Assembly (NCBI RefSeq): GCF_024362385.1
Contig: NZ_CP101466.1
Coordinates: 3,906,001 to 3,970,000, forward strand
Direction of reading: 5' to 3'
DNA: 64,000 nt
Origin: Arthrobacter sp. DNA4
GTDB taxonomy: Bacteria; Actinomycetota; Actinomycetes; Actinomycetales; Micrococcaceae
The translations under genes were made by a program, and so were the position numbers. The notes below the pieces were generated by a model, which saw nothing but the letters and a program-made list of their open reading frames with translations, was not told the DNA's origin and searched no databases. Each line of letters begins with the position of its first letter. Positions within the stretch are counted from its first letter, which is position 1. Shown in pieces: positions 25,541-33,524 of this stretch.

Positions 25541-25862
25541 GAAACCACCAATGAAAGTTGGAGTTGCATTACTTGCAACATGGTTGTTTCAAGATAGGCC
25601 GTGACGCGCAACACAGTCAAGAGTTTTCAGAAGCATTAATAGAGAGAGTCTTCCGCTGTCCCTGACCTAACCCAAGTGACTGGAACACTCGCAGTTGCCT
25701 CGATTACGTTGCACGACAAACAACATAGTTGCCCCAAAAGGGCATCTGCCTGTGGTCCTTGAGTAAGCTGCACCCACTGTCTCCGTGGCATTTTGCCCAG
25801 GCACGGCAAAGACGGGCCAAAAGACACGCGTGGATCGCATCCCCCTGCCCCATACTGGCGCC
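25541..25862. other. Intergenic region between the divergent permease and envelope operons
   Basis: This 322-base gap is AT-richer than its surroundings and carries no gene I can support. GTTGCA (25563-25568) and TGCAAC (25574-25579) form an inverted repeat 23 bases upstream of the permease start and may be an operator, for example of the IclR regulator. No terminator is needed because both flanking genes point away. Confidence 0.45.
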
Positions 25863-26345
25863 ATGGACGAGACTGCCGCCAGGGAGCGCACTGCGCGAAG
25901 ACCGGACCGGATCCTGCTCGCGCTGGTGGGGGTGGTGGTTCTGCTGGTGGTGGTTGCCCTCGCAGTGGTCTTCACCCGCGGCGAGCCGGCTCCCCTCGAT
26001 GAGGCGAGCCCGGCCGGGGTGGTCCAGCGGTACAGCAAGGCAGTGATCGACGGCGACAACACCACTGCCCAGTCGTACCTCACCGAGGGTGCCAAGAGCC
26101 GTTGCCGGGGCGCCTACGCCAGCGAGCCGGCACCCGCCCGGGTTGTCTTGGTTTCGACGACGGAACGCACCGATTCAGCCACGGTGAAAGTTTCGATTGT
26201 CCGGTCATCCCAAGGTGGACCGTTCGGCCCGTCGGAGTACGAAATGGAGGACGCCTTCTCGCTCCTGAAGGTGAACGGCAAATGGCTGATCGACCAGCCG
26301 CCTTACCCACTGGTGGACTGCACCGTTGTGCCGGTGAAGCCATGA
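25863..26345 (+). CDS. Single-pass membrane protein with NTF2-like extracytoplasmic domain
   Basis: A 160-residue protein. Residues about 18-41 (ILLALVGVVVLLVVVALAVV) form one transmembrane segment, with the short N-terminus inside. The outside part (about 50-158) has the opening of a DUF4878/NTF2-like domain (ASPAGVVQRYSKAVIDGDNT) and a pair of cysteines near residues 90 and 155 that could form a disulfide. The ATG at 25863 is preferred; the frame is open 26 codons further. Its stop overlaps the next start by four bases (ATGA), so it is coupled to the DUF5671 gene. It may be an accessory subunit of that membrane protein. Confidence 0.8.
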   Translation: MDETAARERTARRPDRILLALVGVVVLLVVVALAVVFTRGEPAPLDEASPAGVVQRYSKAVIDGDNTTAQSYLTEGAKSRCRGAYASEPAPARVVLVSTTERTDSATVKVSIVRSSQGGPFGPSEYEMEDAFSLLKVNGKWLIDQPPYPLVDCTVVPVKP

Positions 26346-28108
26346 CGGCGCCGGCAGCAACCACGGCCCCTGCCCCGGCGGGCGGGCTGGCAACCCTGCG
26401 CCGGCTGATCCTGTACGTCCTGCTGTTTGCCCTGGTGGTGATCTCGGCCTCAGGGCTCCAGGGACTGCTGGAGCGGCTTTTCCGGACGGCATCCACCCTG
26501 GTCTCCGGCGATGTGGCCGGCCTGGCGCTGTCCCTGGCCTTCACCCTGATCGGCGGCCCGCTGGCGCTGCTGCTGTGGTGGTTCGTGTGGAGACGCCTTG
26601 ATGACGAGTCGGAACGCCGGGCGCCCGGGTGGGGCCTCTACCTGACCGGGATGTACGCGGTTTCGCTGATCATCGCCACCACCTCACTGTTGAATTTGGC
26701 CACCTCCTTCATTGATACGCAGGAAAGCCAATGGCCGTCCCCGCTGGCCAACGGGATGGTGTGGTCGGCTATTTGGTGGTGGCACAGGTGGATGTGGAAG
26801 CACCCCCGCAAACCCTCGTCACACCTTGAGGACGTGCGGGCCGTCGTCGGCTCTGTTTTTGGGCTGCTGCTGGGCGCAGGCGCCGCCATTGCCGCGCTGG
26901 GCACCCTCCTGGACGTGGCGATCCGCGGTTTCACGGCAGCGGCCGCCTTTGAGCCATGGTGGTTCCCTGTCCTGCGGTCCCTGGTATGGGCTGCCGGTGG
27001 GGCTGCGGTCTGGTGGTGGCACTGGTTCCGGGACGGCGGCCGGCGTTTCCAGACAGGGCTGGTGGACGTCACCATCATCGCCGTGGGCATCTTCGTCGCC
27101 GGCATCACCGCCCTGGGCGGGCTGGGGGTCATCCTGTTTGTCCTCCTGCGGCTGGCGTTCGACCGGAGCGACCCCACGAACGACCTGCTCGAGCCCCTCG
27201 CCCCGGCCATCGCGGCCGCTGTCATCGGGGCCCTGGTCTGGCGCTACCACCGCACCACGTCCGTCACCCGTTCCACCAGGACCCGCCGCGCCAGCCTCCT
27301 GGTGACGTCCGCCGTAGCCCTCGCCGCGGCAGCCTCCGGCGTCGGCGTTGTGGTCAACGCACTGCTGGCCGCAGCCGTCTCACCTTTGGCCGGCGGCGCC
27401 ACACGCACGCTGCTTCTTGGCGGCATCAGTTCGCTGGTGGTGGGGGCACCGGTCTGGTGGCTGGCCTGGAAGCCGAGGCACCAGCCGCGCACCGCTGAGG
27501 ACATTCCGCCCGGCCGTCGCGTCTACCTGGTGGCATTTTTCGGCGTCAGTGCCGTGGTGGCCCTCATTACGCTGCTGGTCATCGGCTACCGGCTCTTTGA
27601 ATTCCTGCTCGGCGACGTCACGGGCGGAAGCCTCCTGGACCGGGTCCGTGCACCCCTTGGCCTCCTCGTGGCGGCGGGCCTCGTTGCGGGCTACCACTTC
27701 GCGCTGTGGCGGCATGACCGGGCACTGCTTGCCGCCGCGGCACCCGCGCACAAGCGCATCGTCGAGCGGGTCACCCTGGTCAGCGGATATCCATCAGGTT
27801 CCGTGGATCCCGAGGCATTGGCCCGCGGCATCGCTGACGCCACCGGCGCCAAGGTGACCACCTGGCTGCGGGCGGACGACGGCGGCCCCGGACTTCCGCC
27901 GTCGCCTGAGCCTTCGCCCGGGGTCGGGGATGTCATCCGGCAGGTGACGGCGGCACTGGAAGGCGCCACAACGCAGCAGATCCTGGTCATTGCAGGCCCG
28001 GGGAACCGGTTGGAGGTCATGCCGCTGGTCGGCGTTGGTGGCGCTGCCGTCCCTGGTGGCCCTGCCGCCCTCGGTGCCCCTGCGCCTGGCCGGGTCCTAC
28101 GGCCCTAG
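26342..28108 (+). CDS. Polytopic DUF5671 repeat protein
   Basis: A 588-residue membrane protein built from about six copies of one unit: a hydrophobic helix pair ending in a tryptophan-rich turn. The ends read ALLLWWFVWRRL, SAIWWWHRWMWK, GAAVWWWHWFRD, GALVWRYHRTT, GAPVWWLAWKPR and YHFALWRHDR. The first unit opens LRRLILYVLLFALVVISASG. The last 120 residues are soluble (IVERVTLVSGYPSG onward) and rich in proline and glycine. DUF5671 has no known function. It is the middle gene of a three-gene operon (coupled start, then a lipoprotein 47 bases later), so a role at the cell envelope is likely. Confidence 0.82.
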   Translation: MTAPAATTAPAPAGGLATLRRLILYVLLFALVVISASGLQGLLERLFRTASTLVSGDVAGLALSLAFTLIGGPLALLLWWFVWRRLDDESERRAPGWGLYLTGMYAVSLIIATTSLLNLATSFIDTQESQWPSPLANGMVWSAIWWWHRWMWKHPRKPSSHLEDVRAVVGSVFGLLLGAGAAIAALGTLLDVAIRGFTAAAAFEPWWFPVLRSLVWAAGGAAVWWWHWFRDGGRRFQTGLVDVTIIAVGIFVAGITALGGLGVILFVLLRLAFDRSDPTNDLLEPLAPAIAAAVIGALVWRYHRTTSVTRSTRTRRASLLVTSAVALAAAASGVGVVVNALLAAAVSPLAGGATRTLLLGGISSLVVGAPVWWLAWKPRHQPRTAEDIPPGRRVYLVAFFGVSAVVALITLLVIGYRLFEFLLGDVTGGSLLDRVRAPLGLLVAAGLVAGYHFALWRHDRALLAAAAPAHKRIVERVTLVSGYPSGSVDPEALARGIADATGAKVTTWLRADDGGPGLPPSPEPSPGVGDVIRQVTAALEGATTQQILVIAGPGNRLEVMPLVGVGGAAVPGGPAALGAPAPGRVLRP

Positions 28109-28155
28109 CTGGCGCCGGACGCCGGAGCCTAGCGTGGTGGCAAAGGAGGCCGGGG

Positions 28156-29613
28156 ATGGCTGTTCGTGGACCCGTGAAGCATGATGTTGCCACCTCGGGA
28201 AGAAACAGCAGGCGCCGACTCGGATGCCTGGCGGCCGTCCTCCTCGCCTTGGCCGCGTGCTCACCCGGCGGCACACCGCCGGGAACCAGCCCATCCGGCA
28301 GTTCGGCGCCTCCCGCCCCGGCTTCCCCTTCCATCCCGGGGTCGGCAGTGTCACCGTCCAAGCCGTTCTCGGACGCGGAACTTGCAGCCATCATCAACGG
28401 AGTGGGCCAGACCCGCAAACTGCCATTTCCCGCGGCCCAGGATTCAACGCGCCTGCGCAGCGGTGCCGCCAGCGGCTCCTTCCCTCAGACCGACACGAAA
28501 ACCACGCCCGCCGACTGCATCGCCTTCGTCCCCCAGGACCCGTTTACCCGATGGGCGGACAAGGACATCAATTTTGCCGAGGGCGCCATGCCGCCGGCCG
28601 GCGGGCAGTCCGGTCCCACCAGCACCATCATGATCGTGCTGCGGAGCGCGGACCAGGACGCCATCGCCAGGGCCGATTTCGGTTATGCCGATGACCTCCC
28701 GTCGCGCTGCAGCCAGTTCGACCTGGCCTACACCGAGTCGGGCCGGACCTCCACCTACGCTGTCCAGTTGCTGGCCGCTCCCCCAATCGCCGACAAGCAG
28801 TATGCGGTCACGCAGGTCACCAAGCCGAAGGGCCCGGGAGACTTCACCTCAGTTGGGTTGCGCGTCCTGCACGGCACCCTGTCCCTCACGCTCAACCTCG
28901 CTGTGGCAAACCTCAACTCGGAGGCCGACGCCAAGCCCGCCCTTGAGGCCATGTCGGAACTGGCGAAAGAGCTCATCAGCCAGTCGGGTAAAGCTTCCGC
29001 ACCAACGGCGGCAACAGCTCCAAACTCAATGACGCCTGAACAGATGGTGGCGCTTTTCAAGGGCATGACCGGCCCCGGCGGGGAGCCGGTAAACCTGCCG
29101 CAGGCGACAGTACTCGGTCAGTCTCCCGGCTTCACCCCCAGCGCCACGTTGCCGGCGTCCGGCTCCCCATGCACCTTTGACGAAGAGTCTTACGCCGCAT
29201 CCTTGTCTGGTTCCGTCTACGGCCAGGGGCAGATCCAGGGGGCCACCAAGAGCGGATATGCAGACTTCACCGCCGTCAACATGCCTTCCACCATGGGCCC
29301 GCCGTTCCCGCTCGACTCGCGGGCGGAGCAGCTTCGCGGGTGCACCACCGTGCAGGAAGTCCTGTTCGAGGGAAGCAGCCGGTCGTGGTCTTCGGTTTCC
29401 GCGCCCGCAATCGACGTTATGGCTGATGCACGTTACGCCGTCACCTACCAACTCAGCGACGGCACCGGTGAATGGCACGGCCGGAGCGGAGCACGCAAGG
29501 GGACACTGTCCGTCGAGGCAAGCTGCGTGGCGGCCACTGAACCGGAAGTCCGGGCAAAGACAGAGGCCCTGGCCGTATTTTTTACCTCTGTTTTTGCCCG
29601 AGCCGGACTATGA
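28156..29613 (+). CDS. Secreted lipoprotein of unknown function
   Basis: A 485-residue lipoprotein. The signal peptide has a basic N-terminus, the hydrophobic run LGCLAAVLLALAAC and lipobox L-A-A-C with the cysteine at residue 35. A Ser/Pro/Gly linker (about 36-65) leads to two similar-sized domains, about 70-285 and 300-485, each carrying paired cysteines that could form disulfides in the oxidising exterior. I do not recognise either domain. AAAGGAGG lies eight bases before the ATG, one of the best ribosome-binding sites in the window. It closes the operon begun at 25863. Confidence 0.85.
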   Translation: MAVRGPVKHDVATSGRNSRRRLGCLAAVLLALAACSPGGTPPGTSPSGSSAPPAPASPSIPGSAVSPSKPFSDAELAAIINGVGQTRKLPFPAAQDSTRLRSGAASGSFPQTDTKTTPADCIAFVPQDPFTRWADKDINFAEGAMPPAGGQSGPTSTIMIVLRSADQDAIARADFGYADDLPSRCSQFDLAYTESGRTSTYAVQLLAAPPIADKQYAVTQVTKPKGPGDFTSVGLRVLHGTLSLTLNLAVANLNSEADAKPALEAMSELAKELISQSGKASAPTAATAPNSMTPEQMVALFKGMTGPGGEPVNLPQATVLGQSPGFTPSATLPASGSPCTFDEESYAASLSGSVYGQGQIQGATKSGYADFTAVNMPSTMGPPFPLDSRAEQLRGCTTVQEVLFEGSSRSWSSVSAPAIDVMADARYAVTYQLSDGTGEWHGRSGARKGTLSVEASCVAATEPEVRAKTEALAVFFTSVFARAGL

Positions 29614-29747
29614 CCGGCGCGCACTGCTACACCGGGAGAGAGGGCTTGCTCAAGATTTGCGCAGTTTATCCGGCTGGTGGATTAACCCTCTTTCCCTTGG
29701 CATTCGGTGGTGCCTAGTGTGGGCACACACGCTTGCAAGGGGGATAA

Positions 29748-29912
29748 GTGAAAAGCTCAGTCGAAGGTCTTCAGGACGCCACGGACCAGGATGCGCAGCA
29801 GGTCGCTGTGGCGGATTCACTGGACGTACAGCAGAAACTGGCGGAATGGACGTCTGATTGTCTCCTGACGTTGCGCAGCCCCGTCAGGTTCACCCGGGCA
29901 GACTGGCCCTAG
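29748..29912 (+). CDS. Possible small protein, 54 residues, perhaps a gene remnant
   Basis: A GTG with AAGGGGG upstream opens a 54-codon frame (MKSSVEGLQDATDQDAQQV onward, acidic and helical). It ends in TRADWP followed by a stop, with no terminator, and 129 bases of sequence without any recognisable gene follow. It may be a real small protein or the head of a decayed gene. I do not recognise it. Confidence 0.35.
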   Translation: MKSSVEGLQDATDQDAQQVAVADSLDVQQKLAEWTSDCLLTLRSPVRFTRADWP

Positions 29913-30041
29913 CTTCGCTTGCCGGACCGACGGGACGGGCCACCTGGACCACCGGTATGACTCCTCAGAGCCATGCGCCCAACACGGCCAGCGCACTGGT
30001 CCAGGTCGTTACCCGCCGTTTCAGGCCCACCCGGCGGATGT

Positions 30042-30290
30042 TCAGCTGGACGCGTCCCGCTCGATTTCCTCGGCGAGGTCATCCACTTCTTCGGGGCGCG
30101 CCTCAATGCCCGCTTCCTCGAACCGTTCTTCAAGGACGTGGGCTACGTCGTCCTGGACCTGGCCCAGCTGGATGTCGTGGCGGACATCCTCGGCGATGCT
30201 CTCAGGCGTCTCGAGGTGCCCGCTTTCGGCCACAATCCCGTCGTTGCCGTCAAAGGGATCGTTGGCGCCGCCCGCTCCGGAATCAGTCAT
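30042..30290 (-). CDS. Small acidic hypothetical protein
   Basis: An 82-residue very acidic protein without cysteines, signal or membrane segments. The N-terminal 25 residues look disordered (MTDSGAGGANDPFDGNDG), and the rest is helical with regular Glu/Asp spacing (ARPEEVDDLAEEIERDASS). I do not recognise a family with a function. Its codon use is like that of neighbouring real genes, which is the main support for it. Downstream lies the gene-poor stretch 29913-30041. Confidence 0.65.
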   Translation of the reverse strand: MTDSGAGGANDPFDGNDGIVAESGHLETPESIAEDVRHDIQLGQVQDDVAHVLEERFEEAGIEARPEEVDDLAEEIERDASS

Positions 30291-30346
30291 ACTCCATGGT
30301 TACCCTTCTCCTTCCGGCAGTAAACGTGCGGAAGGATCCAGGGAAG

Positions 30347-30376
30347 GGACGACGACGGATGGGCCCGCCGTCGTCC
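30347..30376. terminator. Hairpin after the second SRPBCC gene
   Basis: GGACGACGACGG (30347-30358) pairs with CCGCCGTCGTCC (30365-30376) with one mismatch. It lies 15 bases after the SRPBCC stop on the minus strand and belongs to the dispersed hairpin family. Confidence 0.7.
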
Positions 30377-30390
30377 GCTCCCCTGAAGCG

Positions 30391-30798
30391 TCAGGCTGCT
30401 TCGGCGAGAAGCCCGTCGATGCGGGTCAGCAGCCCCGGCCAGCCGTTGCCCATCCCTTCGATGGCGTGGCGGCCCATGGGGGTGTCCAGCTGGAAACCGG
30501 CGTGTTCGAAGTGGAGGACAGTGCCGTCCTCGACCGGCTCAAGGCGCCAGGTGATGGTGGTATCGAGCTGGCCTTCGGAGAAGAGGAAGCTGATGGACTT
30601 TCCGGGATCCACGGCAAGGACCTCGCACTGCTGCTGGCCCCAGGCGTCCATGTCCATGGTGAAGCGGTGGCCCACGACGGGTGCGATGCCGCCAGGCGCC
30701 CACCAGCGGGCCAGCAGTTCCGGCGTGGTCAGCGCCGCCCACACGGCCGCGGCGGGGTGCGGGTAGCGGCGTTCCAGCCTGATCGCATTTTCGGTCAT
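30391..30798 (-). CDS. SRPBCC (AHSA1-like) domain protein
   Basis: A complete 135-residue SRPBCC protein. LERRYPHPAAAVWAALTTPE (about residues 8-27) and LARWWAPGG (about 29-37) are the AHSA1 opening, and the C-terminal helix is AIEGMGNGWPGLLTRIDGLL. The related fragment at 1-259 has the same opening. It is the second gene of an operon with an ArsR gene, their ends overlapping in ATGA (30795-30798). The hydrophobic ligand or activity is unknown. Confidence 0.92.
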   Translation of the reverse strand: MTENAIRLERRYPHPAAAVWAALTTPELLARWWAPGGIAPVVGHRFTMDMDAWGQQQCEVLAVDPGKSISFLFSEGQLDTTITWRLEPVEDGTVLHFEHAGFQLDTPMGRHAIEGMGNGWPGLLTRIDGLLAEAA

Positions 30799-31109
30799 GT
30801 CGGTTTCTCCTCGTCCAGAAGGTCTGCCAGCGCATCCAGCCGCTGGTTCCAGTAGTGCTCGAAGTGCTTCACCCAGCCGCCAACCTCGGCGAGGCGCGCC
30901 GGCTGGAGGTGGTACACCCTGTTCCGCCCCTGCCGCTCCTCCCGCACCAGCCCCGCCTCCCGGAGCACGGCCAGGTGCTCGGACGCGGCGGGGCGGCTGA
31001 GGTCCAGCAGGCCGGTGAGTTCACCGGCCGCCCTGGGACCTTGGCGCAGCTCGTCCAGGATTACCCGCCGCGCCGGGTTGGATACGGCGGCGAAGACATC
31101 GGGAAGCAC
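30795..31109 (-). CDS. ArsR-family winged-helix repressor
   Basis: A 104-residue regulator. DVFAAVSNPARRVILDELRQ (residues 4-23) and the winged helix LSRPAASEHLAVLREAGLV (about 46-64) are typical; the C-terminal LAEVGGWVKHFEHYWNQRLD is the SRPBCC-linked subgroup's dimer helix. There are no metal-binding cysteines. GTG at 31109 is chosen because the family start fits and the -10 box lies just seven bases upstream; the open frame continues upstream through the promoter but cannot be translated from that mRNA. It is the partner of the SRPBCC gene. Confidence 0.93.
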   Translation of the reverse strand: MLPDVFAAVSNPARRVILDELRQGPRAAGELTGLLDLSRPAASEHLAVLREAGLVREERQGRNRVYHLQPARLAEVGGWVKHFEHYWNQRLDALADLLDEEKPT

Positions 31110-31115
31110 GCCTAC

Positions 31116-31139
31116 AGTATACGTCGGAAATATCCGACG
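31116..31139 (-). promoter_or_regulatory. -10 box and 18-base inverted repeat, probable ArsR operator
   Basis: CGTCGGA (31122-31128) and TCCGACG (31133-31139) form a perfect 7-base inverted repeat with a 4-base spacer. On the minus strand it abuts TATACT (31121-31116), so the repeat fills the promoter spacer. Transcription would start at about the GTG codon, again suggesting a leaderless mRNA. No good -35 box at 17 bases is seen. Confidence 0.75.
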
Positions 31140-31269
31140 CATTTCCAAATGGGCAGAAGACGGCCATGTTCCCCGCATCACACCAGGGCTACGCTGGGCC
31201 GAAACAGGCGTACGCTGTAATTGCATGCAAATGCATGAACTTAAGCAACGGACCGAAGGAGAATGACCC

Positions 31270-32226
31270 ATGAAGGCATGGCAGTTCACCGGCACCAACA
31301 ACCCGCTCACCCTCAACGAAGTGGCTGAACCCAGTGCCGGTCCGGGCCAGGTAGTGGTCAGCGTCAAGGCCGCCGGGGTGTGCCACTCGGACGTGACCGC
31401 CCTCGACGACGCCGGATGGATGCCGCTGTTCCCGGAACTCCCCCGCACCATGGGCCACGAGAATGCCGGCGTCATCACCGAGGTTGGCCCCGGCATGGAG
31501 CACTGGAAGGTTGGCGACCGGGTTGGCCTCTCCCCCGTCCTGAAGGACGGCGACGCGTTGGGTTACGGCAAGTGGGACGGCGGTTTCGGCCCCAAACTGC
31601 TCGCCACCGACGACAACCTGGTGAAGCTGCCCGATGAGGTCTCCTTCGAGCTGGGTGCGATGGCCACCGACGCCGGACTTACCGCCTACCACGCCATCAT
31701 GGCCGTGGGCGGGGCCAAGGCGGGCATGAAGGTTGGCGTGATTGGCCTGGGTGGACTGGGCTACATCGGCGCCCGCGTCGCAGCGCTCTCAGGTGCAGAA
31801 GTCTATGGCGCCGAGGTGAACCCCGAGACGCAGAAGCTCGCGGACGAGATCGGCCTGGCCGGAGTGGCTGACTCCATCACCGAATCCAAGGACAAGAACC
31901 TGGACCTGATCGTTGATTACGCCGGGTTCGGCACCACCACCTCCGCGGCACTTGAGACCCTCGCCGAGTTCGGCACATTGGTCCAGGTGGGCATGGGACG
32001 CCTCGAGGCGACCATCAACACCTACCCGCTGATCATCAACCAGCTGTCCATCAAGGGATCCAAGTCGGGCACCAAGGAGGACCTCGAGAACCTCTATGCC
32101 CTCATGAAGACCGGCGAACTGAACCCGCCGATGAACCTCATCAAGCAGGCGGATATCCCCGGCGCCATCGACAAGCTGCGCAAGGGCGGAGTGGTGGGCC
32201 GTTTCATCGCGGTTTACGAGGACTAA
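31270..32226 (+). CDS. Short medium-chain alcohol dehydrogenase
   Basis: A 318-residue zinc-family dehydrogenase. The catalytic-zinc blocks GVCHSDVTALDD (about residues 36-47) and MGHENAGVITEVGPG (about 60-74) and the cofactor turn GVIGLGGLGYIGARVAA (about 156-172) are intact. The structural-zinc lobe with four cysteines is missing, replaced by VLKDGDALGYGKWDGG, which explains the length about 25 residues below the usual 340. GAAGGAG lies eight bases before the ATG. It is monocistronic, closed by a perfect 14-base hairpin. Confidence 0.9.
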   Translation: MKAWQFTGTNNPLTLNEVAEPSAGPGQVVVSVKAAGVCHSDVTALDDAGWMPLFPELPRTMGHENAGVITEVGPGMEHWKVGDRVGLSPVLKDGDALGYGKWDGGFGPKLLATDDNLVKLPDEVSFELGAMATDAGLTAYHAIMAVGGAKAGMKVGVIGLGGLGYIGARVAALSGAEVYGAEVNPETQKLADEIGLAGVADSITESKDKNLDLIVDYAGFGTTTSAALETLAEFGTLVQVGMGRLEATINTYPLIINQLSIKGSKSGTKEDLENLYALMKTGELNPPMNLIKQADIPGAIDKLRKGGVVGRFIAVYED

Positions 32227-32246
32227 ATCAGCCACGCACTTTCCTG

Positions 32247-32283
32247 AGCGGACGACGGCGCACACGTCCCGCCGTCGTCCGCT
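32247..32283 (+). terminator. Perfect 14-base-pair hairpin after the dehydrogenase
   Basis: AGCGGACGACGGCG (32247-32260) pairs perfectly with CGCCGTCGTCCGCT (32270-32283), followed by TGCCTTTTTA. A member of the dispersed family with a T-run. Confidence 0.88.
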
Positions 32284-32391
32284 TGCCTTTTTAACGGCTG
32301 CTGCGGCGCGCTCACGGTTCATCCACTAGGCTCGCTCTTGGTCCGTGTGGGCCTTGACCCGGCTGCGCCGGACTTATTGGGGGGCATATCC

Positions 32392-33438
32392 ATGGTGGGA
32401 ACTGGCAGTACATCAAAGACGCCGTCCAAGCGCAGGGCCTGGCCGCATGCCGCGGCGATTGTCCTGCTGCTGGGCGGGTTGGCGGGATGTTCCTACTCCG
32501 ATCACGCGGCAGAGCCGGCGGCCGCCGTCCAGTCCACACCCGCCCCCACTGCGTCCTCCGCCGCGAAGCCTGCGCTGAGTGGAGAAACCGTGCGGGACTC
32601 GTTTGGCAACGTGGACTTCTACACGACGGCGGCGGGTGACACGCTCGAAGCAGTAGCGAAGGCACACAAGCTTTCCGAGGCGAAGGTCGCTGGGTTCAAC
32701 GGACTCCAGCCCGGAACACCCCTCACTCCCGGCACACGGCTCCGGCTGATTCCGGCCGGTCCCGTGCCGGGCGCCAAGGGCGCTGCCACGGTGGACGCAA
32801 ACGGCATTCCAACGGGTTACACCATAGAGCCCGAAGACAGCCTGGCCGGCATCACCTACCGGTTCAACCTGACCGAGGCGCAGTTGGCGGAAGCGAACAA
32901 GGTCCCGTTCACCTACGAAAAGGGGAACGTCTTCTTCATCCAGGCAGGAAAGGTCATCCAGCTGCAGAAGAAGCCGGTGGACAGCCGCTCCGGGTCCGGC
33001 ACAGAGGTCAACAATTCGTTCGGCCAGACGGTCTTCTACACCACGGTGGACGGCGACTCGTTCGACAGCCTCGGCTACAAGTTCCGGTCCACCACGGCAC
33101 AGATCCTGCTGTACAACCCTTCCTTGGCGGCAGACCAGCCCCTTCCTGCCGGCACGAAGGTTCGCCTGATTCCGGGCGCACTGAAAATTGAGGGCGCACA
33201 GGGAACGTTCACCGCAGACGCCAACGGGATTCCGCTGACCTACACCACGGCGCCCGGGGACAGCGAACGGCAGGTTTCGTTCCGCTTCGGAGTGACTGAC
33301 CTGCGCGCAGCCAATCGCCCCAGCAAGGGCACAGGCGGGGCGTGGTACGAATTCACCGACCTGCTTACCGGTGAACTGGCACCCGGGCAGACCATCAGTG
33401 TGGCGCTGGACAAGCCCATCAATAATCCCGAACGCTAA
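32392..33438 (+). CDS. LysM-type lipoprotein with internal duplication
   Basis: A 348-residue lipoprotein. Signal peptide and lipobox L-A-G-C end at Cys33. The mature part is a tandem repeat of a unit of about 100 residues. Unit 1 (about 69-170) runs from SFGNVDFYTTAAGDTLEAV to DANGIPTGYTIEPEDSLAGI, and unit 2 (about 207-310) from SFGQTVFYTTVDGDSFDSL to DANGIPLTYTTAPGDSER. Each holds two LysM-like segments with the GDTL/GDSF start and N-x-L block. LysM domains bind peptidoglycan. No catalytic domain is attached, so it probably anchors or senses wall. Start chosen at the ATG next to the signal peptide. Confidence 0.85.
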   Translation: MVGTGSTSKTPSKRRAWPHAAAIVLLLGGLAGCSYSDHAAEPAAAVQSTPAPTASSAAKPALSGETVRDSFGNVDFYTTAAGDTLEAVAKAHKLSEAKVAGFNGLQPGTPLTPGTRLRLIPAGPVPGAKGAATVDANGIPTGYTIEPEDSLAGITYRFNLTEAQLAEANKVPFTYEKGNVFFIQAGKVIQLQKKPVDSRSGSGTEVNNSFGQTVFYTTVDGDSFDSLGYKFRSTTAQILLYNPSLAADQPLPAGTKVRLIPGALKIEGAQGTFTADANGIPLTYTTAPGDSERQVSFRFGVTDLRAANRPSKGTGGAWYEFTDLLTGELAPGQTISVALDKPINNPER

Positions 33439-33524
33439 CGTCAGCACTCAGCGACCCGGCCCATTCACTGCGGGCAGAGACCTGGGGTGCCCTACTCTGG
33501 AGTAACCCTAGAGAGGACCCGACA

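Noticed and set aside
27872-27906. A partial copy of the GGACGACGGCGG hairpin inside the DUF5671 gene
   Set aside because: It is in frame and codes for a plain Asp/Gly/Pro linker; the shared bases may simply reflect preferred codons, so it is not counted as a family member.
29858-30766. A 302-codon plus-strand frame across the 29.9-30.8 kb region
   Set aside because: It runs antisense to the acidic 82-residue gene and the SRPBCC gene, and its product is low-complexity without any motif.
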